From positions 1,426,001 through 1,490,000 of the forward strand of contig PHDC01000001.1 in NCBI GenBank assembly GCA_002842515.1: a stretch of 64,000 nucleotides of DNA, written 5' to 3'. This stretch comes from Bacteroidetes bacterium HGW-Bacteroidetes-5. GTDB lineage: Bacteria > Bacteroidota > Bacteroidia > Bacteroidales > UBA932. Made by a program: the position numbers and the translations under genes. Positions within the stretch are counted from its first letter, which is position 1. The number at the start of each line of letters is the position of its first letter. Under the pieces are notes generated by a model. It worked only from the letters and a program-made list of their open reading frames with translations. It did no database searches and was not told the origin of the DNA. Positions 9,072-16,967 of the stretch are shown piece by piece.

Positions 9072-10670
9072 TTAAAAGAATACTCCGTTTGGCGTATAAC
9101 CTAACCAGTGAAGAAGTGTCTCTCCCCAGACAATTATCATAACCCAGCTAATAACCAGCATTGTAAAGCCGAATTTAAAAGTGTCGGTTATACTGTATTG
9201 ATTTGTAGTGTAGAGCAATGCCGCAGGTTTACTGTTGAAAGGCAAAACATACACGTGCTCTATAAGAAGTGCTATAGGGAATGATAGGCTCATTATCGGG
9301 TACCCGAATTTTTGTGAGATACCTATTGCAATTGGCACAAAAATGAGGGCTCTCATCGTTTTTGACTGGAATATTAGCCCACTGAATATCATAACAAATG
9401 TAAGGCTCAAATAGAGAACCCAGAAGGGTGTCTGTTCGGAAATTCCAAAATGGCTAAAGAGTGAGTCTACCATTACTGCAGGAAGATCCGTAACCTCCAG
9501 TCCCGAACCTAAAGTATATGCTCCTGCAGAGAATAACATAAGGTGCCAGGGAATATCCACATCATTCCATTTTACTATTCCTATTCCCGGAAGCAGAGCT
9601 ACCACTGCCCCCATAAATGCAACTGCAGTCTGAGATATTCCGTGCTGTTTGTCTGTCGCCCAAAGTAAGAGAACAACAACAAAAATCGCAATCGCTTTAA
9701 ATTCGTCAAATTTCATTTTTCCTAACAGATGGTACTCCTCTTTGAGTCGCTCCATCCCACCCTCAATTTGAGGAATCTGCTCTCCGGGTTTCATAGGAAA
9801 AATTATCTTCGTTCCCACAACCCATCCAATCAATATTAATATCATACATAATGGGAAAGCGGCAAAGAACCAATCCTGGAATCCGAACATAGACATCCCC
9901 ATAGAGCCCGCAATGAGTGAACCGGCAAGCAGGTTTGCTCCAGATCCTGTTATGAACCCGCTGGCACCCATATTGATCTGGAATAGATTCTGAAGCACTA
10001 TATTCCTTCCGAAGTTGTTTCTTTTATCCGGAGATGCACCATAGATTGCAGCAATAACCATAAATATCGGGAGAAGAATTGTGGCCTTTGCGGTTGTTGC
10101 CGAAATGAATACAGAAAGAACAACATTTATAACAATAAAGCTGAAAAATATCCAGGTGGCATTTTTGCCGAACCGAATTACAAACCATAATGCAAACCTC
10201 TTGGCAACTCTTGTTTTAACAAGCATACTTGCAAGTACAAACGAGAGTATATTGAGCCACATTACAGGGTGTCCCAGCTGGGCATATGCCAGTTTCTCCG
10301 ATGTTACTCCGGTAAGGACCATTGTTATAATCACCAGAAGAGATGTTAGGTAGTTTGGAATTGCCTCAGTAATCCACAAAACAATTGAGGCCGCAAAAAT
10401 TGCAAGCATTGCATAGTTAATTCGGGAGAAATTCTGTGTCCCTAAATCGTTAAACCGTTTTAGAGACTCTTTCCCCAGCAGGCCCGGGTCTATGTCGTTT
10501 AAAAATGAGATATCCATAAAGTAATAAATCCCAAGAAAAACGATAATAGCCAGAGGCCCTCCAACTATCTCCATCCACTTTTCAAAACCCGCTTTTTTAC
10601 TTTTTTTTAGCTTCTCGACACGATAATTATTCATATCGAGTATGTCGTGCGTACTCTTTATAGTGCTCAT
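9072..10670 (-). CDS. SLC13/DASS family permease (divalent anion or dicarboxylate:sodium symporter)
   Basis: A 532-residue inner-membrane transporter with about 11-13 hydrophobic segments. Features of the DASS family include the SNT-like helical hairpin tip SATTAKATILLPI at about residue 190, GSGANLLAGSLI at about residue 240, and a second half with FSAGAYTLGSGLEVTDLPAVM. The canonical SNT triplet is read here as SAT. Known substrates of the family are succinate, malate, citrate, sulfate or phosphate; the sequence does not let me choose. It lies downstream of the phosphate block, behind a hairpin terminator, and upstream of the unknown gene ending at 7604. Confidence 0.88.
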   Translation of the reverse strand: MSTIKSTHDILDMNNYRVEKLKKSKKAGFEKWMEIVGGPLAIIVFLGIYYFMDISFLNDIDPGLLGKESLKRFNDLGTQNFSRINYAMLAIFAASIVLWITEAIPNYLTSLLVIITMVLTGVTSEKLAYAQLGHPVMWLNILSFVLASMLVKTRVAKRFALWFVIRFGKNATWIFFSFIVINVVLSVFISATTAKATILLPIFMVIAAIYGASPDKRNNFGRNIVLQNLFQINMGASGFITGSGANLLAGSLIAGSMGMSMFGFQDWFFAAFPLCMILILIGWVVGTKIIFPMKPGEQIPQIEGGMERLKEEYHLLGKMKFDEFKAIAIFVVVLLLWATDKQHGISQTAVAFMGAVVALLPGIGIVKWNDVDIPWHLMLFSAGAYTLGSGLEVTDLPAVMVDSLFSHFGISEQTPFWVLYLSLTFVMIFSGLIFQSKTMRALIFVPIAIGISQKFGYPIMSLSFPIALLIEHVYVLPFNSKPAALLYTTNQYSITDTFKFGFTMLVISWVMIIVWGETLLHWLGYTPNGVFF

Positions 10671-10702
10671 TCTAAATCAAGTTAAACATTATAACAAAAT
10701 AA

Positions 10703-10731
10703 CCACCCGGAAAGCTACTCTCCCCGGGTGG
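10703..10731 (-). terminator. Hairpin terminator behind the CYTH gene
   Basis: CCACCCGG (10703-10710) pairs with CCGGGTGG (10724-10731) around a 13-base loop. Read on the minus strand, the stem is followed by the T-rich TTATTTTGTTATA. This is a plausible Rho-independent terminator closing the phosphate/CYTH block before the SLC13 gene. Confidence 0.7.
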
Positions 10732-10746
10732 GTCTCTATGCACATT

Positions 10747-11217
10747 TCACCATTTGGTATAAGGGTTCTTCATAAGCATTGAGTTGTAATACTTAGAGTC
10801 CCCGGTCACCTCTTCTGCTATCCAATCCGGCTTGGTGAATGCCTGATCTTCGGATTTTAGCTCTACCTCTGCCACAATCAATCCACTGTTTTCGCCGTAG
10901 AACTCATCTACCTCAAAAGTGTGAATCCCGGATTTTACCTCATAGCGTGTTTTATCAATAACACCCGGCTCACATATTTTGAGTAACTCCTCTACCTCTG
11001 ATACAGGAATCTCTCTCTCCCACTCATAACGGGAAGCTCCGCTCTCATTACCAATCCCTTTTATGGTAAGATAGCCAGATTTCCCCTTTATGCGCACCCT
11101 CACCGTACGCTCTGGTACAGATGAGAGATAGCCCTGTGTGATTCGAGTCTCCTTAGAGGCAACCTTTTTGAAATCATCAGATTTCACCAGAAATTTTCTC
11201 TCTATCTCCTGTGCCAT
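10747..11217 (-). CDS. CYTH domain protein (triphosphate tunnel metalloenzyme)
   Basis: A 156-residue single-domain protein beginning MAQEIERKFLV, which gives the ExExK metal/triphosphate signature of the CYTH superfamily (Glu4, Glu6, Lys8). Further tunnel residues fit: RVRIKG and YLTIKG in the middle, EWEREI, FEVDEFYG and the acidic strand VAEVELKSED. Bacterial CYTH proteins of this size include tripolyphosphatases, thiamine triphosphatases and class IV adenylate cyclases. Tripolyphosphate or polyphosphate-related hydrolysis is the most economical guess, given the phosphate-transport neighbours. Its ATG lies one base after the stop of the preceding CYTH-like gene, so the pair is co-transcribed. 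Confidence 0.88.
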   Translation of the reverse strand: MAQEIERKFLVKSDDFKKVASKETRITQGYLSSVPERTVRVRIKGKSGYLTIKGIGNESGASRYEWEREIPVSEVEELLKICEPGVIDKTRYEVKSGIHTFEVDEFYGENSGLIVAEVELKSEDQAFTKPDWIAEEVTGDSKYYNSMLMKNPYTKW

Positions 11218-11218
11218 A

Positions 11219-11863
11219 CTATTCGTTTGCTAAAGGTTTATTAATCATTCCTATTACCCGTTTGATAGCCTGCAGATAGTTGATGTTTTCTACACCCTCA
11301 AGCCCGACATCTTTAACAGTTTTAAGTATATCCTCTACCTCTGTAGATTCAGAGTTAATTGTCACAAGCTTTGCTCCGTTAATAAGGACAACTCCTGTCT
11401 CACAAATGGTATTGTTTACCATATAACCGAAACGCTGTTTGTATACTCTCACGGCCTGAAGATCGGGATGATTATTGATAATTTCCATAAACTCTTCATA
11501 AGTGTAAGTATCCTTTTTAAGCTCATCCATCTTAACCTGGAAAGCCGGGAAAACCTCTTTTTTAAGAACATCTGCAGATATTGGAAACTCCCCCTTCATA
11601 AGAGGATTCCACTGCTCCAGACCATCCACTGTCTGAACAAATGTTTTGATATCCATCTTCCCGTCGCGAATCTTGGTATTATTTATGTCGTTTGTGCGGG
11701 AAACAATATATATCTCTTCACTTGTCCTCTCCCAAACCTTCTCCGGTACGGGAACACTCAGCCGTGCCATTCTCATAAAGGCACTGTCAAAATTCTGACC
11801 GAATGTTCTGTACTCGAATCTTGGTTTTGATATCTCTCCTATTTTCAACTCTTCTTTACTCAT
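11219..11863 (-). CDS. Uncharacterised protein, possible divergent CYTH-like domain
   Basis: A 214-residue soluble protein without a signal peptide. I do not recognise a named family. The order FEYRTFG, EEIYIVSRTND, TKIRDGKMDIKTFV and later an acidic SESTEVED strand recalls the strand order of a CYTH tunnel. The ExExK signature is absent, however: the first strand reads EYRTF. It could be a catalytically altered paralogue or a partner of the bona fide CYTH protein encoded one base downstream. The LTD lipoprotein gene is 26 bases upstream. The fold assignment is inference. Confidence 0.6.
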   Translation of the reverse strand: MSKEELKIGEISKPRFEYRTFGQNFDSAFMRMARLSVPVPEKVWERTSEEIYIVSRTNDINNTKIRDGKMDIKTFVQTVDGLEQWNPLMKGEFPISADVLKKEVFPAFQVKMDELKKDTYTYEEFMEIINNHPDLQAVRVYKQRFGYMVNNTICETGVVLINGAKLVTINSESTEVEDILKTVKDVGLEGVENINYLQAIKRVIGMINKPLANE

Positions 11864-11889
11864 ATTAATAATAATTTGAAAAAGAGACT

Positions 11890-12714
11890 CTAATTTGCGT
11901 TGTTGTTAGAGCTTCCTTTAGTTGGGTTAGTAAATATTAATAGTGTAGATGAACCATCCGGCTTACGACCGTAAGATTTCTTCCCTGCAAGTGCGATTGT
12001 GCCAAAGTCCAGTGATGCAACAAGCACTCCGGATGGGTTCTCCAGATATATGGCATCGCCACCTGTACTCAATCCAAACTGAACTGTCTCTTCATTATAC
12101 TCGGTTGAGATAACAAGAAACCCTTTTGCTGCTATAGTAAGATTTCCCAGTACCCTTTTTGGTTTTGTCGTTCCGTAGATACCTCCGTCAGAAACTAGAT
12201 AGCCTGTAAGGTTAACAGGTATCTCAGAGTTGTTGTAGATCTCAAACCAGTCGGGGTCTGTTGCATCTTTAGTTCCATCTGCAAAAACCTCATTAATAAA
12301 AAGACTTATAACAGTAGATGCTCCAACGGTATAGGTTGCTAATGCCGTAGGTGCTGTAGCCGGGTATTTTGATTTAAGACCATCCTGATTTGTTGCTTCT
12401 ACATAGTATTGAACAACTGTGTTCAAAGGGTGTACAGGAATCGTTCCGGTATATACAAAGTTTGCTCCGGCAGTCATTGCCACCGATGTAAATGTTGATG
12501 CTGTTGAGATCTTATACATAAGATTTACAGATGTTACCCCTTTAAGGTCTGTAACTTTTGCGGTAACTGTAACGCTCTCTGTAGATTTTGGAGCAGCAGG
12601 GCTACCCGTAACATTCGATATAGTGGCCGGTCCTTCAAAAACCAGGTCTTTAACACAAGAGGTAGAGAGGATAAACGAAGCCAAAGGTATCAATATCAAT
12701 AATTTATTTTTCAT
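11890..12714 (-). CDS. Lipoprotein with C-terminal lamin-tail domain
   Basis: A 274-residue exported lipoprotein. The signal peptide ends in a lipobox, FILSTSC, placing the lipidated cysteine at about residue 20. Residues 35-130 look like an Ig/fibronectin-type beta domain (VTVTAKVTDLKGVTSVNLMY, YYVEATNQDGLKSKYP). Residues 137-270 form a lamin-tail domain: INEVFADG, DWFEIYNNS, VNLTGYLVSD, GDAIYLENPSG and SYGRKPDGS are its usual strands. In bacteria such domains occur on surface enzymes and adhesins. The gene follows the phosphate porin by 19 bases and is probably in the same operon. Its specific role is unknown. Confidence 0.85.
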   Translation of the reverse strand: MKNKLLILIPLASFILSTSCVKDLVFEGPATISNVTGSPAAPKSTESVTVTAKVTDLKGVTSVNLMYKISTASTFTSVAMTAGANFVYTGTIPVHPLNTVVQYYVEATNQDGLKSKYPATAPTALATYTVGASTVISLFINEVFADGTKDATDPDWFEIYNNSEIPVNLTGYLVSDGGIYGTTKPKRVLGNLTIAAKGFLVISTEYNEETVQFGLSTGGDAIYLENPSGVLVASLDFGTIALAGKKSYGRKPDGSSTLLIFTNPTKGSSNNNAN

Positions 12715-12733
12715 TGTATTTCTGTTTTAAAAT

Positions 12734-14098
12734 TTAAAAAGCTATCTGAAATCTTACTCCAAGCATTCCATAATCGTCACCTGCATTACCTGCTGCAGTT
12801 GCAACCTTGGTAGGGTCCTTTGTAAGGTTACCCTCTACATCTTTACCAACAAACAGTTTCTTCTTTCCGCTTGCATATCTGTCGTGGTTAACATAGCTGT
12901 AGTTAATCTGGAATTTGAAGTTATAACCTGTATATATGTTAAGTCCTGCTGTAACTCCCTCTGCAGAACCTCCATATACATCTTTATCATTTAAGTTAAC
13001 ATAATCGTAGCGCAAAACAAGTTCAATATCTCCCCATTTACGACCAAAATCCGGCTGAGTAAACTCCCCTTCACCCTTATTGTAGACCTGTCTTCCTCCT
13101 AAGAGCATATAACCTCCCTCAATATGGAATCCGCCAAAATTGAGAGTCTCAAGGTTGTTCTTTCTGATTAGATTGTTATTCATAATTTCACTCTGCAAAA
13201 AGAACCCTTTGTAGAATGTTGCCATCTCTATATTTGTAAAGCTCTCGTGGTCCATATTTGGAATCAAGTCTGTATCCAGATACTTCTTTCTGTTGATATT
13301 ACTCAATGACCGTGAGCTATACCTTGCCATACCCCACTCACCCGGAGCATAGCTTGTTTTAGGTGTTCTGTAAGAGTATGCAAATCCAAGGTGAACCCCA
13401 TAGTCTGTTTTGTGGTTAAATGGCTGGTAAACAAACTTTCCGGTTAATGAGATACCCTCATCACGCCCAAAATCTTTATTGTTATCCTCTGTATAGATAG
13501 CCTTCTCTGCATCCTCTATCTCTTGAAAGAAGATACCTCCAACTGCAAGAAACTTCTTTCCTGAGTATGATGTCTCCCATCCAATATGTCTGGATGGTGC
13601 AAAAGTCCCCACCTCAAGAGAGCGCTCCATAAACTTTATGTATCTTGAAGTTGTAGTCTGAGTCATTGAGAATGGCTCTTTGAAGTTACCGACTCTGCTA
13701 GAAAGCCCGTTAAGAAAATCATACTGGAGATAAGCATCATTAAGCTCCAGAACACCATTTGCAACATTAATATCCAACTCTCCGTATAGGTGTTTGTTAA
13801 TAATAGCCTTAACTGCAAATCTGGCTCTTCTTATCTTGGCACCATCACCAATTTCATTAAGTGTATTCTTAGAGAACAATTGGGCGTCTGCCTGGATTCT
13901 TACATCAAACCAGAGCTTGTAGTCCTGCTCTTTAGATTCAAATACAAGAATGCCGTTACGGGCCTCTGCCGAGAGAGGTTTCCTCTCTTTAATGAGTTTG
14001 CCGTACTGGTCATAGCGCACATCTTTTTGTGGCGGTTCCTGAGCAACTGCTACCCCGAACAGAAGCAGCAGAGTTAGTGTAAATAATGATTTTTTCAT
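12734..14098 (-). CDS. Phosphate-selective porin O/P family outer-membrane protein
   Basis: A 454-residue beta-barrel protein with a signal peptide cleaved after about residue 19 (FGVAVAQ). The mature protein alternates short beta strands with loops and ends in MLGVRFQIAF; the terminal phenylalanine is the usual outer-membrane assembly signal. The barrel signatures FDVRIQADAQLF, KIRRARFAVKAI, GRVGNFKEPFS-like (SSRVGNFKEPFS) and SLEVGTFAPSRHIGWE fit the OprO/OprP family, which takes up phosphate or polyphosphate. It lies 68 bases downstream of the PiT phosphate transporter gene on the same strand, which supports a phosphate role. No TonB plug domain is present. Confidence 0.88.
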   Translation of the reverse strand: MKKSLFTLTLLLLFGVAVAQEPPQKDVRYDQYGKLIKERKPLSAEARNGILVFESKEQDYKLWFDVRIQADAQLFSKNTLNEIGDGAKIRRARFAVKAIINKHLYGELDINVANGVLELNDAYLQYDFLNGLSSRVGNFKEPFSMTQTTTSRYIKFMERSLEVGTFAPSRHIGWETSYSGKKFLAVGGIFFQEIEDAEKAIYTEDNNKDFGRDEGISLTGKFVYQPFNHKTDYGVHLGFAYSYRTPKTSYAPGEWGMARYSSRSLSNINRKKYLDTDLIPNMDHESFTNIEMATFYKGFFLQSEIMNNNLIRKNNLETLNFGGFHIEGGYMLLGGRQVYNKGEGEFTQPDFGRKWGDIELVLRYDYVNLNDKDVYGGSAEGVTAGLNIYTGYNFKFQINYSYVNHDRYASGKKKLFVGKDVEGNLTKDPTKVATAAGNAGDDYGMLGVRFQIAF

Positions 14099-14166
14099 CT
14101 TAGATTTTGTTAAGTGTTACATAAATTTTATTTAATAAATGGATAGTATTTTTTAGTTAAATTAAG

Positions 14167-15915
14167 TTAAGCAGTCTTAACAAACTCTACAAGATTCTCA
14201 TCCTGAGAAAGATTTAATTTTTTTCTAAGCCTGTGCCTGCTGATCTCTACACTCTTTACCGATATGTTTAAAATCGGGGCTATCTCTTTAGATGAAAATC
14301 CAATTCTGAGCAACATCATTAGCCTTCTGTCCTGAACTGTGAGATTTGGAAATTTCTGAACAAGTCTGTTAGAGAAGTCTGCATAGACGTGCTCTGCCTG
14401 AGTGTAGATTCGCTCAACCTCGTTTGTAAAACTCATCTTTTGCTTTATTCTGCGTATCTCTGCCATAAGCATTTCGTTCTTCTCTTTTGGATCCTGAATG
14501 TTAATAGCAGATTCCAGAGTCCTCGATATTGAACTTAAAAGTTGCCGCTGCTCTCCGATACTTAACGAATAGGTTATAAGCTCTCTTTTCCGCTCTTCAA
14601 GCCTGGTAACCAACGAGTCATTCTCCAGTTGAATAGTGCTCACCTCCATATCACTTAGAGACTTTCTGATATCGGTATAATTTACAAGCTCAGTCCACCT
14701 CTTCTCATTCTCCCTTAGTTTTAGACGGTTTCTCTGGTATCTGTAAAAAAGAATAACTATTGTTATCAGCAGTAAAAAGAGCAGAACTATGATGAGAATA
14801 TTAACCGTCTCCAGAGGAACATTTATTGAAGATGATTTCACGGGACCGGGTTCAAGCACACTTCCGGCAATATTTTTCTTCGTTACAGAAATGCCAAATA
14901 CACTCTGAATGAAAAAAAGGCTGAAAAATGTTGTTACTCCCGAGAGAATCGGGGTTAAAATCCACCCTGCAATAATATTTCGGATCATCTTGAATTTAAT
15001 CTCCTGTACACCTTTAACTAAACCTATTCCCAAAACCGAACCGACTACCACCTGGGTACTGGATACCGGAACCATAGGTATGGCCGGCAACCCTATACTC
15101 ACAAAAAGATTTGACAGAGATGTAGATGAAAAAATAAACAGCACCAGAGCCTGTGCCAGTACCACAACTATTGCACTCTCCGGAGTCATTGCCAAAATTC
15201 CGGTTCCAATGGTCTCCATAACCTTTTTGCTATAGGTTAGTATCCCGATTGCAATAGAGATCCCCCCTAAAAGGAATAGGACAGTAATTGAACTAAACGA
15301 AAAACTTCCAATGTTTATTTCAAAGGAGATTGTCTTTACAAATACTCCCATAACATTTGCAATATTATTTGCACCAAGGCTATATGCTCCAAATGCCCCT
15401 GCAATAATAAGTCCGTTACGGATAACTGTGTCTAGTTTAAGGAGGTGAATGTGACTTCGTCTAATATATCTCCTTAAAAGCATATAAAGAAGTGCAGAGA
15501 ATATGGCTCCGAGAATTGGACCACTTATCCAGCTGCCCACAATAACAGAGAGCACGCTATAGTCTACCGGGTTCGCCGTGAAATAGCACCACCCCATAAT
15601 AGCTCCTACTATTGCCTGTCCTGTAGAAACAGGCAACTTAAACCTTGTCATTATTGCAACAATCAGCCCCGAACACAACGCCACGGTAAAGGCACCGCCA
15701 ACAGCATCAACGGAACCCAGCTCCGATAGTGTGTTGGTGGTTCCCGTACCCTGCAAAACAGCACCAAGTATTACAAAAATTCCGGCTATCAAAGCTGCTT
15801 TTGAGAACTTGATCATCCTTGACCCGACTGCCGTTCCAAAAATATTGGCAGCGTCATTGGCACCAAGGGACCAACCCAAAAACAGACCACTCGATATAAA
15901 GATAAGTATCAGCAT
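14167..15915 (-). CDS. PiT-family phosphate transporter fused to a LuxR-type HTH domain
   Basis: A 582-residue protein in two parts. Residues 1-340 are a PiT inorganic-phosphate permease, with the duplicated signatures GANDAAN (18-24) and GANNIAN (181-187) and about ten membrane segments. A further membrane helix at 371-391 is followed by a basic, coiled-coil-like linker (about 395-510). Residues 513-580 form a LuxR/GerE-type helix-turn-helix: FPNLTVQDRRLMMLLRIGF, then SSKEIAPILNISVKSVEISR and HRLRKKLNL. This module is common at the C-terminus of Bacteroidota sensor-regulators. Ordinary PiT proteins end after the permease. The simplest reading is a phosphate transporter that also contacts DNA, a possible transceptor. 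The gene follows the DUF47 gene with a 3-base gap. Confidence 0.9.
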   Translation of the reverse strand: MLILIFISSGLFLGWSLGANDAANIFGTAVGSRMIKFSKAALIAGIFVILGAVLQGTGTTNTLSELGSVDAVGGAFTVALCSGLIVAIMTRFKLPVSTGQAIVGAIMGWCYFTANPVDYSVLSVIVGSWISGPILGAIFSALLYMLLRRYIRRSHIHLLKLDTVIRNGLIIAGAFGAYSLGANNIANVMGVFVKTISFEINIGSFSFSSITVLFLLGGISIAIGILTYSKKVMETIGTGILAMTPESAIVVVLAQALVLFIFSSTSLSNLFVSIGLPAIPMVPVSSTQVVVGSVLGIGLVKGVQEIKFKMIRNIIAGWILTPILSGVTTFFSLFFIQSVFGISVTKKNIAGSVLEPGPVKSSSINVPLETVNILIIVLLFLLLITIVILFYRYQRNRLKLRENEKRWTELVNYTDIRKSLSDMEVSTIQLENDSLVTRLEERKRELITYSLSIGEQRQLLSSISRTLESAINIQDPKEKNEMLMAEIRRIKQKMSFTNEVERIYTQAEHVYADFSNRLVQKFPNLTVQDRRLMMLLRIGFSSKEIAPILNISVKSVEISRHRLRKKLNLSQDENLVEFVKTA

Positions 15916-15918
15916 AGC

Positions 15919-16566
15919 TTATACTACTCTTTTGATAGCCATTATAGATAGCAGATCGGCAACCTTCTCGGCTGTGTCTGAAATCATCTCTATATGTAGT
16001 GTGAAGTAGCGGAGATGAAATTTTTCGCTCAACTTAAGTTCCGGCATTTCGCGGAAAATTCGTCTGCGAATAATATCTGCCAACAGGTCGGCCTCCTTTT
16101 CATAAAAATAGACTCTGTGGATTTTCTCATTCACATTAACAGGATCTGTAAAGTAGCTCTTCGCTGCCGGGATTACGGACTCGGCTGCAGAGACCGATAT
16201 TTGTGTGAGCCGTATAAAATCCGGAATTAGCTCTGCAGGAATATGAGGCTGCTCAACATCAAACTGAAAAAGATTCTTTTTAGCCTGATCAATAATATTG
16301 TCCAACTCCTCAAGCAATCTCATAAAATCTCCTCTAAGTTCGGGCATTAGTGATTGAGAGAAAAGGGTATTCTCAATTTTTCTTCTCAGTTTATCTGACT
16401 CCAGTTCTGAATTTGCCAAAGACTGAAGGTTTGAGTTGAAGTTCTCTGTACTGGCGTAGAGGTAGTTTTTTACACCCTCTTTAAAAAGCAGTAGACTTTG
16501 ATCTACACAATTAAGAAATTGATCGATCAGCTCAATGGATTTGTTCGCTTTTGCAAAAAGTAACAT
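15919..16566 (-). CDS. DUF47 family PhoU-like protein (PiT accessory)
   Basis: A 215-residue helical cytoplasmic protein of the DUF47/TIGR00153 family, which is related to PhoU. Typical features are the acidic helix LLEELDNIIDQAKKN in the centre, and the second bundle with KIHRVYFYEKEADLLADIIRRR and the C-terminal DTAEKVADLLSIMAIKR. DUF47 genes are almost always paired with pit genes and are thought to control or stabilise the transporter. The PiT-HTH gene begins 3 bases downstream, so the two form an operon led by this gene. Its upstream region carries the repeated TGTAGAGTT motif. Confidence 0.9.
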   Translation of the reverse strand: MLLFAKANKSIELIDQFLNCVDQSLLLFKEGVKNYLYASTENFNSNLQSLANSELESDKLRRKIENTLFSQSLMPELRGDFMRLLEELDNIIDQAKKNLFQFDVEQPHIPAELIPDFIRLTQISVSAAESVIPAAKSYFTDPVNVNEKIHRVYFYEKEADLLADIIRRRIFREMPELKLSEKFHLRYFTLHIEMISDTAEKVADLLSIMAIKRVV

Positions 16567-16664
16567 ACTCTCAATTTTTTTAGTAATACCCCACGCAAGT
16601 TACAATATATTCAAACCCATAATTCATATCTCAATAAATGTTGGGATTGGAGGTTAAATGTTCT

Positions 16665-16829
16665 TGTAGAGGTATTGATTATTATTATTCCGTTATTTGA
16701 TAATTGTTTAAATATAGATATTTTATTGTTTGTAGAGTTAGATATTTATTAATGCAAGTTTATGTAGAGTTTATGTATAGGTATATTCAGGTCCGTTTAT
16801 TGCCTTGTTTCGCTTGTTACAACTCTACA
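16665..16829. repeat. Repeated TGTAGAGTT motif, candidate operator array
   Basis: The 9-mer TGTAGAGTT occurs at 16731-16739 and 16763-16771, and as its reverse complement AACTCTACA at 16821-16829. A shorter copy, TGTAGAG, lies at 16665-16671. Overlapping the third site, GTTTATGTAGA (16758-16768) is followed directly by GTTTATGTATA (16769-16779), an 11-base tandem repeat. Clustering of this kind in one promoter region suggests regulator binding sites. Confidence 0.45.
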
Positions 16830-16931
16830 GCATAAAAAAAGTGTGTTACAATCTCCTCTTATAAACCGTAAAAACCGGCCATTCTATTTGGCATATACGA
16901 GGTTTCTAAAAGAGCTTAAATAAAATATCAT

Positions 16932-16939
16932 TAGCTTTG
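16932..16939 (+). promoter_or_regulatory. -7 promoter element (TAnnTTTG)
   Basis: TAGCTTTG matches the -7 consensus 28 bases before the ATG at 16968. An alternative in-frame TTG at 16947 would lie almost at the transcription start, which favours the ATG. Confidence 0.4.
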
Positions 16940-16967
16940 CGATAAGTTGCGAGAAACGATTTTATGT

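Larger units (their letters stand above)
16567..16967. other. AT-rich divergent intergenic region between the phosphate operon and a glycosyltransferase gene
   Basis: Four hundred bases with no ORF of note and no tRNA or riboswitch fold that I can recognise. It separates the minus-strand DUF47-PiT operon from the plus-strand gene at 16968, so it must hold both promoters. It contains four copies of a TGTAGAG motif and a near-perfect 11-base tandem duplication, both described separately, and a -7-like box at 16932. No clear -7 box was found for the minus-strand operon. Confidence 0.7.
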
